From Iris pallida (Eukaryota; Streptophyta; Magnoliopsida; Asparagales; Iridaceae): a stretch of DNA of 64,000 bases. Position numbers and translations under genes: made by a program. Location of the stretch: NCBI GenBank assembly GCA_029216955.1, contig JANAVB010004119.1:1-64000 (forward strand). Reading direction: 5' to 3'. Shown piece by piece: positions 1-10,113 of this stretch. The notes beneath the pieces were generated by a model that searched no databases, was not told the origin of the DNA, and worked only from the letters and a program-made list of their open reading frames with translations. Position 1 is the first letter of the stretch; each line of letters starts with the position of its first letter.

Positions 1-10
1 GTACCGCCGG

Positions 11-427
11 ATGCCCTGGGAGTACAACACTATGCCCGCCTGTCGGAGGGTACTGGCGAGGGTGGATGGATATAGCTTCTTCGTGTCTGTTCCCCACTTT
101 TCTGCTGAGAAGGTGGAGGGTGTACATGTTGACGGTACTGGGCCTCCCCTCCTTTACCTGGGAGGATGCTTCTTTGGGTGCGTAACACGCCCCTCGCACT
201 TAGTATATCGCAACCGTAATACCGTCTACCTAGAACCTTACTTGTCCAGCCGGTTCTCTCGCCAGTTTGGGTATAACCAGCTGTTCCTAGAGAGTCCCAG
301 CTCTTGTCTGGGCTTTGAAGGCAATGTTCTACATGGCATCAGAGCCTGGCTTTATTATATACTTCTCATACCCGTGCTAGTTTCTCGGTCCCTGACGCTG
401 AGATGCAAGGGAAGATTTTATATTTAG
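11..427 (+). pseudogene. Antisense extra ORF of Tat 1, plant-mobile-domain-like fragment
   Basis: An open frame of 138 codons runs opposite to the gag-pol of Tat 1. Its middle (about residues 45-115) has a YLGGCFFGCVTRPS segment and a YLSSRFSRQFGYNQ segment; the latter resembles the 'RVARQFGxDQ' type motif of the plant mobile domain (aminotransferase-like plant mobile domain) found in transposon-associated plant proteins. The start of the gene lies left of the window. The frame stops at 425-427 and a second frame (from 403) takes over, so there is a frameshift or an unrecognised intron. Family assignment rests on motif memory only; the antisense placement downstream of pol is the stronger evidence that it belongs to the element. 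Confidence 0.5.
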
Positions 428-903
428 CAGCTCTCTACCACGTTACGGCGAGCAAGCCTCCTGTTAATTTTGACCCGAGTACCAGCTTTATTGCAGGGAC
501 TGGCTTGGCAGAGAAGCCCAAGGGGTCTAAGAAGAGGAAGAGGAAGGCGAACACAGTTTCTGTTCCAGACTCGGAGTCCACTACCGCGGATGAAGATGAT
601 GGGGGGCAGGGTGCCGATGAGTCTCTCCCTCCTCTAGAAGAGGTGGCAGTGGATCAGCCGCCCATTGCATTCGATGAAGTGGTGGCGGATCAGCCGCCTG
701 ATGTACCTAGCCCTTCGTATAAGCGGAGCAGAAGTGAGTCTGCTGATAACGACATGACTTATTCCATAAAACAGGCTGCTGCCAGATCCCGTCGGCTACT
801 TATCGAGGATGTTGACGCTGTTTCTGAGGTGACTCGAATCATAAATGTCTTCTCCTTCTTTTTTCTGCACTATGGCCTAATCACTTTCCTTTTGCTCTTG
901 TAG
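403..903 (+). pseudogene. Antisense extra ORF of Tat 1, basic/acidic linker part
   Basis: A 166-codon frame with a lysine/arginine cluster (KGSKKRKRKAN, about residues 40-50, nuclear-localisation-like) followed by an acidic stretch (ESTTADEDDGGQGADE) and two DQPP repeats. The last 25 codons are hydrophobic and T/C-rich in the DNA (about 835-902), ending in TTGTAG, which looks like the 3' end of an intron rather than coding sequence. The likely reading is an exon ending near 820-830, an intron with acceptor at 903, and continuation in the long frame to 2,435. I could not fix the donor: the obvious GAG|GTGACT at 829 gives the wrong phase. Confidence 0.45.
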
Positions 904-962
904 GCGTCAGAGGAGTCAGTTCTCGAGAACCGACCGCTGAGGTCGATCCGGCCCTGACTACT

Positions 963-2435
963 TTGATCAGTGACATGTGTACCGCTATCATTTCTGTTGG
1001 GGCTCCTTCGGAGGTGGCCGAGGGATCTCAAGTCGCTGAAATCTCGACCCCAGATGATAGGGGCTCCGATGAACCTGTCCCCGAAACTGTCGAATTCCAT
1101 CAAGGTGACGCTGATCCAGTCGTATTCCCTTCCGGGGCGGCTGGAGCAGAAGAGCCAGCTGAATTTGGCTTGGGGGTCACAGGTGAGGGGATTATGGTGG
1201 TTGTGAATGAGCCTCAGCCTTCGCAATCCTCCCTTGGTAAGATAAGCCAAATTTTGACTAATGAGGAGGCCCATTCACTCTATCATCACATCCTTCGGGT
1301 TAGACTGATTGATGGTTGCTCTGGGCATACAGGTCCTGCCCTTTCAGTGCCGATGATGGACATTGTTATGGTAAGCTCTGCCAGAGGGGATCTGGCGGAG
1401 GAGTGCGTGCCCCCTCCTCTTCCGGCTCGTCTTGAGGGCCCTCCCGCCGGATCGAGTTCGGGAGGTCATATGGCGGCACCGCCCGGACAGGGAGCAATAG
1501 TCCCTGCATCTTCTTCCGCTCGTATGACTTTGGGGGTTGACCTCTCAGCTTTACCGAGTATCCATATTATTCGGGCCGCGGAGGAGGAATTGGCCGCTGT
1601 TCAAGCGTCCTTTTGCTCAGAATTTATTTCCCTTGTGGCAGGGGTGGCAAGTTTTGTTGCGTCTTCTTCGACCCTACCGGCCACACTTCCTTTGACACCG
1701 TCTTCTACAGAGGTTCTGGATGAGGTGTCGCAGGATGTGGTTGATAGTTTCTACTACCATTTGAAGATAGGGGTAGACGCTGCTGTGGAGCGGGGGACCC
1801 CTTTCGTTTTGGCCCGACAATACGCCCAAGGCCAAATTAACATTCTCAAAACCCTTCCTGGCGGGGAAGGGATAGCTGCGCTCCTGGAGCCCAAGCTGTT
1901 GGAGGCTGATCAACTTGTGGCCCAGTTTCAAGTGCTACGACAAACTGATTTGTCTGCAGCAATTGATCAGGAGAGGGAGTTCCTCACCACCGCCCTGGAG
2001 AAGATAAGGCTCACGCGAGATACATCTAAGACGGCTATAGCAAAGGACCTTGGCGACCTGTCTCTCCTGTACGACCAGCTGAGCCACCGGAGCAAGGTTT
2101 GCAGGGCTCGGGAGGTGGTCGCCTCCCAGGGGGTAATCGCTACCAGGGAGCAGATTCTCGAACTTCAGAAGAAGCTGGCCTTCTTGGAGTCTGAGCTTGA
2201 AGCTTCCCGTGCGGACAAGGAGCTGATTATTCAGGATGCCGAAAAGATTTCCAGAGCTTCTGTCAATCTGGAACGCGCTCTGAAAAAATTTGAGGAGGGC
2301 TGGCGGGCTCATGCGCCCCTGGAAGATGCAGCGCTTCTAACTCAGGAGGCCGAGCGTCGTGCCAAACAGCGAATTGAACGGTCGACTGCCTTGTTGAGGG
2401 ATCGTCTCAGGGCATTATGTATCGCCGAACAATAG
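963..2435 (+). CDS. Antisense extra ORF of Tat 1, C-terminal coiled-coil part
   Basis: A 490-codon open frame on the plus strand; the frame is already open from 903, directly after a splice-acceptor-like TTGTAG, and 963 is a TTG, so the true entry is probably an exon start near 904. The first half is low-complexity and acidic. Residues about 310-480 are rich in Glu, Leu, Arg and Lys with heptad-like spacing (for example LELQKKLAFLESELEASRAD) and should form a coiled coil. The frame ends at TAG 2,433-2,435, followed by a T-tract and an AATAAA-like signal (2,521). It is the 3' part of the extra ORF that some Tat elements carry opposite to gag-pol. Function unknown. It is the longest undamaged frame in the element. 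Confidence 0.6.
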   Translation: MISDMCTAIISVGAPSEVAEGSQVAEISTPDDRGSDEPVPETVEFHQGDADPVVFPSGAAGAEEPAEFGLGVTGEGIMVVVNEPQPSQSSLGKISQILTNEEAHSLYHHILRVRLIDGCSGHTGPALSVPMMDIVMVSSARGDLAEECVPPPLPARLEGPPAGSSSGGHMAAPPGQGAIVPASSSARMTLGVDLSALPSIHIIRAAEEELAAVQASFCSEFISLVAGVASFVASSSTLPATLPLTPSSTEVLDEVSQDVVDSFYYHLKIGVDAAVERGTPFVLARQYAQGQINILKTLPGGEGIAALLEPKLLEADQLVAQFQVLRQTDLSAAIDQEREFLTTALEKIRLTRDTSKTAIAKDLGDLSLLYDQLSHRSKVCRAREVVASQGVIATREQILELQKKLAFLESELEASRADKELIIQDAEKISRASVNLERALKKFEEGWRAHAPLEDAALLTQEAERRAKQRIERSTALLRDRLRALCIAEQ

Positions 2436-2605
2436 TCGGCTTTTTTTTCTTTTTCTTTTTTTGCTTTCCTTTCTTGAGTGGGACGTAGTCCCCAAAACCT
2501 GTAGTACCTTTTGCCTTTCAAATAAAAGAGTATACTTTATTCTACCTTTTATTTGTGCTGCTTATTATGTTTGTAGTATTTACCCCATTGAAGAACTGTT
2601 TGTGG

Positions 2606-2883
2606 ACTTGTTACCCTTGGTATACCTTGGTTTTAGGTACAGATAACAAGTTGATGGGGGTACTTGGAACAAATCCACAGTCAGTGGCTATGGATGTTCC
2701 TGGTATCGGGAGAAAGAACGCCATGGGGCAGCTGGGCCCCCGGGGCATGATGAAAAGTGAGGGGCATATACTAGGAAACTTAGTACAACATTTGTGGTCA
2801 ACAGTAGACATTTGTGTCAATAGAGGACATTTATGGGCCTATTATCCTTGGCGTACCCTGGTTTTTTTGGTACATATAATAGG
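2606..2883. repeat. Two stem-loops sharing a 30-nt loop, different stems
   Basis: ACTTGTTA (2,606-2,613) pairs with TAACAAGT (2,644-2,651), and CCTATTAT (2,838-2,845) pairs with ATAATAGG (2,876-2,883). Both stems are perfect 8-mers, unlike each other, and both enclose exactly 30 nt. The loops are alike: each has CCTTGG, then TACC, TGGTTTT and GGTACA in the same order. The DNA between the two holds other G+C-rich inverted repeats but no gene. Confidence 0.7.
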
Positions 2884-2898
2884 TCGAGGGAGAACCAA

Positions 2899-3170
2899 CA
2901 TACTTACTCAGAGGTAATGAGGACATGGTAAATATGAGGGTTTCTGCGATGGAGCCTTCCCACTCAGAGGTAATGAGGACATGGCAGGAGGGGGCTCCAT
3001 GAAGGAAATATAGAACAACTCAGAGGTAATGAGGACATGGAGGTTCTATGTGAGGGGAAGTTTGTTTTTGATGGAAGGAAAACAACTCAAAGGTAGCATC
3101 GACGTGGTTGTTTCGGGAAATTTGTGGATCTATTACCGTTTTTGTGTACTGAGAGTGCGGGTATTAGATC
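2899..3170. repeat. Array of stem-loops with a conserved 22-nt loop (Tat 1 3' UTR)
   Basis: Four loops of 22 nt (2,907-2,928; 2,963-2,984; 3,019-3,040; 3,086-3,107) begin CTCAGAGGTAAT or a variant and end GACATGG or GACGTGG. Each is bracketed by its own complementary arms: CATACTTA/TAAATATG (one mismatch), ATGGAGCC/GGCTCCAT (perfect, plus an inner part-stem), ATAGAAC/GTTCTAT (perfect) and AAACAA/TTGTTT (perfect). A fifth hairpin, GATCTATTACC (3,127-3,137) with GGTATTAGATC (3,160-3,170), has a different 22-nt loop. The array lies in the 3' UTR of Tat 1, between integrase and the antisense ORF. Confidence 0.75.
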
Positions 3171-3264
3171 ATAAGGAGGAAGCTCCTTTTGGGAAGAAAG
3201 TTCAGAGGTATAATCATACATGACTTATTACCTAAAAAATGCGATATAGATTTATCTGTAGTGG

Positions 3265-3785
3265 CCAGGATGTAAGTTCAGCGGTACCTGCGGGTACATA
3301 ACTCAACAATCTGGGAGATTTGGAGTCAGGGTGTGAGTTCAGCGGTACGAAAGAGTACATGACTCGTCACTCAGAAAGATTTGTAGTCGGGATGAGAGTA
3401 CATGACTCGTCATTCTGGAAAGTTTGTAGTGGGGATGTGAGTTAAGCGATACGAAAGAGTACATGACTCGTCATTCTGGAGAGTTTGTAGTTGGGGTGTG
3501 AGTTCAGCGGTACTAGCGGGAACATAACTCATCGCTCTGGAAGATTTATAGTTGGAATATGAGTTCAATGGTACGAGAGGGTACATAACTCATCATTCTG
3601 GAGAGTTTGTAGTTGGGGTATGAGTTCAGCGGTACCAGCGGGTACATAACTCATCGTTCTGGAAGATTTGTAGTTGGGATGTGAGTTCAGTGGTACGAGA
3701 GGGTACATAACTCATCATTCTGGAAGATTTGTAGTCGGGATGTGAGTTCAGCGGTACCAGCGGGTACGTAACTCATCACCTTGGA
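3265..3785. repeat. Tandem repeat, 60-61-bp period, Tat 1 3' UTR
   Basis: About eight to nine units recur with GTGAGTTCAGCGGTAC-type cores near 3,272, 3,333, 3,437, 3,498, 3,559, 3,619, 3,680 and 3,740; one unit near 3,390 has lost about 15 bp of its core. Two variants alternate in the later units (GTACCAGCGGGTAC and GTACGAGAGGGTAC). Within a unit ATGAGTT and AACTCAT flank about 21 nt, so each unit can itself fold as a hairpin. Tandem repeats in this UTR are a known trait of Tat elements. Confidence 0.85.
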
Positions 3786-3795
3786 GGATGTCGTT

Positions 3796-4900
3796 TCAGA
3801 CGTAATATTTCTTTAGGAACTTGCCATTGATGGACAACATGAGCAAGTCTCCATTTTGTTTTGCGAGGTGGTAAGCTCCATTGGAGAATATAGCATCGAT
3901 GATGAACGGGATTTCCCACTTTGGCTGGAACTTGCCGGCGGTTTTGTGAGTCATTACCATCGGCCTCCGAACTGCCAGAACGAGGTCATCCACCTGGAAT
4001 GTTCTGATTTTAACCTTCTTGTTGAAGCCTCCGGAGATACGTGCCTGGTACAGTCGATTCGTTGTTGAGCTAATAGGCACTTTTCATCTAGGGCCTCTAA
4101 CTCTTGTAGTCGGCGATGGTGATTATCTTCTGTCGTCAATCGATTGGTGAGAGCGATGTGGAGTGAAGGGATTTGAGTCTCCAGTGGAAGAACTGACTCA
4201 CTCCCATATACCAGAGAAAAGGGTGTATTCCCGGTGGCAGTCCATACTATGGTACGGTACACCCATAAGCATTCACCGAGCTTTTCATTCCAGTCGTATT
4301 TGTTTGATGACACGAATTTCTTGAGAAGCTTGATGATTGTTTTGTTGAATGCTTCAGCCAGACCATTAGCCACTGGGTTGTATGGTGTTGAAGCAATATT
4401 CTGGATGCGATATTTGTCACAAAACCGATAGAAGGCGTGGCTTGCGAACTGTGGACCATTGTCGTAGATGATCCTTCGGGGCAGTCCAAAGCGGTAGATA
4501 ACGTGGTACTTGAGGAAGCTGATCACGTTTGAAGTCTTCACTTCTGCTAGCAGAATAGCCTCCGCCCATTTGGAGAAGTAATCTATGATTGCGAGTATGA
4601 AGCGATGTCTTCGGAACGAAGGCGGAGTGATAGGACCAATGATGTCCATTCTCCATGCTTCGGATGGCCAGGATGCCACCGTCGGATGTAGAAACTTGGA
4701 GGGCTGGTAGATGAAATCTGCGTGGACTTAACAGGCTTTGCATTTTTTTGCATAGTCTATCGCATCTGCAACCATCGTGGGCCAGTAGTAGCCCATTCAG
4801 CGAAGGCGATCTTGTAGTTTCGGGCCAGACTGATGGGCCCCACAGATGCCATCGTGAGCTTCACGTACGACTTCTTTGGCTTCTGTATTTGATACGCATC
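3796..4900 (-). pseudogene. Integrase of Tat 1
   Basis: Integrase joins retrotransposon cDNA to host DNA. The minus strand shows the HHCC zinc region (AHDGICGAH ... KCKAC, about 4,735-4,860), the DDE core with first Asp in WRMDIIGP, second in IYDNGPQFAS and Glu in NGLAEAF, and a C-terminal part ending NGKFLKKYYV at 3,796. The catalytic triad is intact. Damage: a stop in the zinc region (LR*MGYYW), a TAA after KAC where the second Tat copy has Gln (CAA to TAA), and a 1-nt loss near 4,043-4,050 between QQRI and LYQARIS that moves the C-terminus to another frame. The following 3' UTR starts directly at the stop. Confidence 0.88.
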
Positions 4901-5690
4901 AAAGTAGTAATCCATCGTAGGATCCCCGATATAGCATTTTTGTCTCTGTATCGTAGAAGAATCTGAGGGAACGCCTTCTGATAGAGGTGGCTTCCTTCGG
5001 ATTCTCCGGCAGGATGCCGTAGACCACGAAGTTAATGAATGGCTGTCTCCAGTCTGGTGCTTCGTCAACTGTCAGAGCGGAGTAACTCTTGGCACACTGA
5101 ACATTATTCCTGGGACAGACCAACTCACGGCCTATGATGTCAATCAGATGATGAGCATGATTTGGAACTGCTAAGGAAGCGACAAGAACTGCTAGGGCAT
5201 CGGCTTCAATATTTTGGAGCATGGGAACGTGCTCTATGAAGAACCCCTTCAGGGACGAGATAATGTCGATCGCTATTTGGTGGTAGGGGATCATGTCCTC
5301 ATGGCGAACTTCGTATGAGCCCTTGATCTGGTTGACGATTAACTGCAAATCGCCGTATGCTTCGAGGTGCTCTACCCCCAGCTCTTTTGCAAGTCGGAGG
5401 CCAATGACCAAGGCGTTGTACTCGACCACGTTGTTTAAACAGGGCTCTGTGCGGGAATAAGCGCGATTGATCACCAACCCGGTGGGAGAAACCAGTACTA
5501 TTCCGACTCCAGCGACGATGTTGCCCTTGGGCCCGGTTCTAGAAACGCCATCGAAGAACATTCGCCATATGGTATCATGGGAGGCCATATTTGAATTAGC
5601 GACCTCGTCTGGAATCGCTTCATCTATTTTGGTTGACTCCGAACCCGGATGAGCTGCTAAAAAGTCTGCCAGAGCTTGACCTTTAACAGC
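4899..5690 (-). pseudogene. Second (archaeal-like) RNase H domain of Tat 1
   Basis: An open frame of 229 codons (4,899-5,588) plus its upstream linker encodes an RVT_3-type RNase H. Catalytic residues are visible as D in MFFDGVSRTG, E in VVEYNAL, D in AYGDLQLIVNQ and D in NIEADALA. A second RNase H between the Ty3-type RNase H and integrase is characteristic of the Tat clade and is thought to help remove RNA from the RNA/DNA hybrid. The frame ends in a segment leading into the integrase zinc region. A TAA at about 5,690 (VP*KAVKGQ; the Tat 2 copy has Gln) separates it from the first RNase H. Confidence 0.85.
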
Positions 5691-6146
5691 CTTTTACGGT
5701 ACGAAGATCATGTGGTAGGGGGATAGTAATATCACCCAAGTAGCGAGACGAGAGCTGAGTGCACCTGGTTTAGTCATGAGGACCCTGAGGGGGTTGACTC
5801 TTGATATGACATAGATGGTCTGTCCCGTGACGTAGTGTCGCATCTTCTGAATGGCGAAAACCAAAGCAAGACACTCTTTCTCTACGGCAGTATATCGGTG
5901 CTCCGGCCCCATCATCATTCGACTGAGGTAATATATAGATTATTTGTGGCCTGCCTCATTGTTTTGTGCTAGCAGAGCATCGAGAGAATGTTCCATCGCT
6001 CGTACATAGAGCAAGAATGCTCTTCCAGCGATCGGGGCTACCAGGACTGGAGGGTTCGTCAGATATTCTTTGATGCTGTCGAAGGCGCGCTGGCATTCTT
6101 CATCCCACACGAATGAAATGCCTTTCTTCATGAGGTGGGTGAACGA
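5691..6146 (-). pseudogene. Ty3-type RNase H of Tat 1
   Basis: The domain directly downstream of RT. It begins with the connection SFTHLMKKGISFVWDEECQ and contains LTNPPVLVAP, LLYVRAMEHSLDALLAQNN and YTAVEKECLALVFAIQKMRHY. The usual 'D' of the VDAS-type first motif is not clear (YVRAMEHSLDA), so activity is doubtful even without the stops. Two stops break it: TAG before SFTH (near 6,148) and TAA after AGHK (near 5,938); the second is CAA to TAA compared with Tat 2. Confidence 0.82.
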
Positions 6147-7020
6147 CTAGCATCGTCCAGAGAGGTTAGAGATAAACCTCCTGATGTAGGCTAGCCTCCC
6201 TTGAAGGCCTCGGAGTTCACGAAGATTTCTCGGGGGACCCATCTCCATAATTGCCTTCGTTTTCTCAGGATTTACGTGGATACCCTGAGAGGTAATGATA
6301 AAACCCAAGAACTTTCCGCTGGATATGCCCAAGAAGGATTTTGTGGGATTCATTTTCAAATTGTGCGCTCGTATCAGGTCGAACACTGTCCTTAGATCAC
6401 GTAGATGATCTTCCTTAGAGGGGCTTTTGATGGCGATGTCGTCGACGTAATATTCTATTGTCTTATGCAAGTGGTCTCTAAAGATGACGCTCATAGCTCT
6501 TTGATAGGTGGCGCCAGCATTCTTTAAACTGAAAGGCATGACTGTGTAGCAGTATGTGCCGATTGGTGTTCGGAATGATGTATGCTTTCGTCGTCAGGGA
6601 ACATCTTGATTTGGTTGTACCCCGAAAAACCATCCATGAATGACATACGCTCAAAGCCACAGGTGTTGTCGATCATGATGTCTATGATAGGGAGAGGGAA
6701 CTCGTCCTTTGGACATGCCTCATTCAGATTGCGAAAGTCGATACAGATTCGAATCTTTCCACTCTTTTTGAGGACTGGTACTATGTTGGCGACCCAGTCA
6801 GGATGCTGTTCCTCACGGATGAAGCCGCTGGCTATTAGTTTGTTTACCTCGGCTTCAATGGCATTTATGACCTTAGGACGGAACCGACGTTGTTGTTGCT
6901 TCACCGATTTTGCGTTCGGACGGATGTTGAGCTTATGAAGTGCAATCTCGGGGTTCAGTCCTGTCATATCTTCGTAGCTCCAGGCAAACACGTCAATGTA
7001 TTCTCTAACGAGTTGTAGCA
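6147..7020 (-). pseudogene. Reverse transcriptase of Tat 1
   Basis: RT copies element RNA into cDNA in the virus-like particle. Motifs in order: GFIREEQHPDWVANIVPVLK, RICIDFRNLNEACPKDEFPL, FMDGFSGYNQI (first catalytic Asp), MPFSLKNAGATYQRAM, and EYYVDDIAIKS with the YVDD catalytic box at about 6,450. A single-base loss in a GAAAAG run near 6,585 shifts the frame between FPDDE and the RTPIG segment, so the protein is split into two frames (6,524-7,891 and 6,147-6,539). All catalytic residues remain. The match to the Tat 2 RT at 46.3-47.1 kb is close. Confidence 0.92.
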
Positions 7021-7891
7021 GTGATTCTCGCTCTTCGTTTGTCAGATTCTTGCTAACGAAGATGGGCTTTGGAGAGGACTCATCGCTGAGATCGACTTGT
7101 ACAACCTCGTCCTCGGTGGGAGGCTCTCTTTGTTCGAACTGCTTCTCCCACTGTACGTCTAGCTGTTGTACCCACGGCTCCAACTCAAGGAGTTCAGGAA
7201 TGTCTTCATCTTCTTTGTAGGCATCGGCAAACGCCATGTTGACGGACCAGACTATCCTGAGCATGTCTCCGATGCTGACATCCGAATCGGAAGTGGGTGA
7301 TCCGATTGAGTGTGAATGCCAGTCGCATTCTTCGTCTGAGCTTTCGGGTGTCGTCGCAGGTGTGACATAACCGAGCCCACATCTAGTTTTGCTGTAATAA
7401 TCTCGTGGTTTCCTAGAAGGGGCCGGCGACTGTAAGGGCAACCGCCGTCCGGCGCCGTAGTTTAAGCCGGATGTAGTTTCCAGATCATATCCTTGTTTTT
7501 GCATAAGGTACTTGGACTGGGAACTATACAGATAAAGGGGCAATCTTCCGGCGTCGGGCTCGGGCTCAACTTTTTCTATCTTGAAGGGCTGTGGATCGTT
7601 CTTCCGGCCGAATATGATTAGGTGGTCGTCTCCCTCGATTATACGGTAAGCGTCTTCCACTGGAGTAAGTTGGTTCGCGGTGTAGACATTTGTCACTTGT
7701 GTGTGCAGGTGAGTGCCTATACCGTGTTCCATAGCATACATTGTACAGAGCTTATTAAGCTCGAGATAATTCAAAGATAACCCTTTATTGATGAAGTAAG
7801 GTATCTTTTCCAGTGGGATTACAACGTCTGCAGATGGAACATCAGTGTAAGCAGCCACATATTTGGCCAGCTCAGATTCTTCTTCAGCCAC
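7021..7891 (-). pseudogene. Tat 1 protease-RT linker
   Basis: The first 290 codons of the 455-codon frame 6,524-7,891. It starts MAEEESELAKYVAAYTDVPS at an ATG that may simply follow a lost stretch of frame, and includes LEKIPYFINKGLSLNYLEL and an RPLGLGYV-like segment (TRCGLGYVTPA) that recur in Tat 2 (45,420-45,900). No enzymatic motif is visible; it ends with SPKPIFVSKNLTNEE and the LVREYIDVFAWSYEDM segment that precedes RT in this clade. Intact over its full length. Confidence 0.75.
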
Positions 7892-7893
7892 CC

Positions 7894-10113
7894 CTATGTA
7901 AATACAGACTGAGAGGATGACTTGGGCAACTTGATTATCACGGGCTCCATGGGTAGAGCAGAATGTGGAGTTGTTGGCCTACTAGCTACCCCCAGTTTGG
8001 TGCTCGGTGCTGAACGAGGAGTTGTTGGCTGGCTAGTAGTCCCCGGCTTAGTGCTCGGTTGCCAATTCATCCTGGGAAGACGAATTGTCATTGGCTTGAC
8101 AGAGGGATTAAGCTCCCCTGCTTGTCGCTGGTTAGCTTTAGGCAGCCTGATTGTCAGTGGCTCTGTCGTGGGTCTCGGTGCTTGGCCCGCCCTTGGCAGT
8201 CGGATTATCAACTGTTCCTCCTGTGCAGAGAGGCTAATTGCGTCCTTACGTAGAGTGGCTGTAAGGGACACAGTTATGCCAGGCTTACGGGCTTGGAGGT
8301 GGATCGTCAGAGGTTCTTCTGATCCCGTTACTGCCTCAGTTTGAGCTTGAGTATCTCTTTCGGCAAGATGCTTTTTTGATTTCTCGTACAAGCATGAATC
8401 TGAGTAGTAGGATTCGACCCTTTTGAAAGGATCGATGTCGACAAATTCTGTCCTCACAAGGTCGTATTTGTCGACGTACTTGAAGCACTGGTGCAGTGTG
8501 GAAGGCACGATCATGTAATCGTGTATCCAAGGATGCCCCAGGAGAATATTGTAGGAAGTATCCGCATCTATGACATAACAGGTTACTTTTGACTGAAGGT
8601 CGCCAATTTGGCACTTTAGACGAATCTTCCCGATCGGGTAGCTCCTGCCCGAATTAAAACCGATGATGGCGGTGCTTGTCGGCGTCAGGCGGTGCATTGG
8701 AAAGCGTAGATGATGTAGCAGGCTCTTCGAGATGATGCTTATGGAGGATCCGGGGTCAATATGCATCCGATCGACCTTGATATCGCCAATGTACCCAGTA
8801 TAGTACAGGAGGCAATCGTGCAGGTTGGTCTTGATAAGCATATCTTGTGGAGTGAAGACAATGTTTGGCATTGACCCTATACAAGTGCTATCCTGGAGAT
8901 CTGTCGGCGAATTCTCCCCAGTGAGATTGGACTGTGCCAGATATGTGTCGACATTCTGGAGTGCCTCGCTTAGCGCGACACGAACATCCTTGGAGAGTCT
9001 CAGGAGTTCGTATAGCGATAATTTGGCCGGTGTGTTGGCCAATTGTGCCAAGATGTCAAAGTTGTACGGCCTCTCCAGTCCATGAGGCGTCTCTCTTCTG
9101 AGCGGTTTGTCGAAGCGAGTCTCCTTCGGCCTAGGCTTGTCGGTCGTCGAAGGCTGCGAAGGTCCTGGAGCATCAGCGGCTGTCGGCTGATGGTCTTCAG
9201 CTGAGTTACCCGGTGGAGGTTGGGTTTGTGCGCCGGAGCGGGTAACAACAGCAGTAGCTTCTTCGACCTCTGTTGATATCGTACGACATGATTTGACTTT
9301 TCCATTCTTCTTCTTGCTGGTGGAGGGAGGTGCAGACTGAGTCACCTCAGGTACCAAGTCAGGATGGACCCACATGATCTCCCTCCGTGATGTAGTAGGG
9401 GGCACTAGACCAGCTGCTTGGTCTCGGGGAGGTAGAAGGTTGGAGACCTCCATCTTTGCTCTGGGGACGGGTACTACTCCATCTTGAGTCTTTATAGAAG
9501 GGAAGCTGCCAAATTGTACCGACACCATGTTGGCTGCCACGGTCACCTCTTCGAAATCAATGGCCAAGGAATTATAATCAACGAGATGTTGGATGTATCG
9601 CTTCATCTGATAGCAGCCTTGTGTAGCATGGTGAACATAGCGATGGTAATGGCAGTACTTGGGACTCTCCATATCTGCAGGACGGGGCTCACGCCTGGGA
9701 GGAGGGAGCTGAATTCGTCCTCCTTGGATGAGCATGTCTAAGATGGGTTTAACATGGCCATCCTCGAAAGAGTAGGTCATCTGAGGCCATTGCTTTTCTG
9801 CCGGCGTTGATTCGGGCTTTGGGGCTGTGTCGGCCACTATAGCCTGCTTGCCCTTATTGTCTCGGTTGCTGGAGGAATTACCACCGTTGTTGTTGTTGAT
9901 GTTAGGGCGTTTGCCCGTGTCTTCCCCATCCGAGATGTGTAATCCCAGTTGGCGGGCTTTCTTCACATTATCTTCTGCGCTAGTGGCACTGATGATGAAT
10001 GTCTTCCAATCCCTGAATTGGCTTTCGCCCATCCAGAGGCTGATTGTAGGAAGTAGTCTCTTTTGGCAAATTTTGATCAAAGAGGAATCAGGGTTGCCGG
10101 AAGGCAGATTCAT
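7894..10113 (-). pseudogene. Tat 1 gag C-terminus and aspartic protease
   Basis: A 739-codon frame. Its first part is the end of the capsid region (MNLPSGNPDSSLIKICQKRL), then an Asn/Ser linker, then a cysteine/histidine segment YCHYHRYVHHATQGCYQMKR (about 9,640-9,690) that stands in for a zinc knuckle and recurs in Tat 2. The retropepsin-like protease is centred on VDRMHIDPGSSISIISKS (catalytic Asp at about 8,755) with ILLGHPWIHDY as its second conserved block. Pro/Thr/Arg-rich repeats of the type 'LTIRLPKA' close the frame (about 7,920-8,310). A frame change near 10,117 separates it from upstream gag. Confidence 0.85.

Noticed and set aside
2899..3785. CRISPR-like pattern (repeats with variable spacers)
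   Set aside because: Plant nuclear DNA; the constant part is the loop and the variable parts pair with each other; no cas genes.
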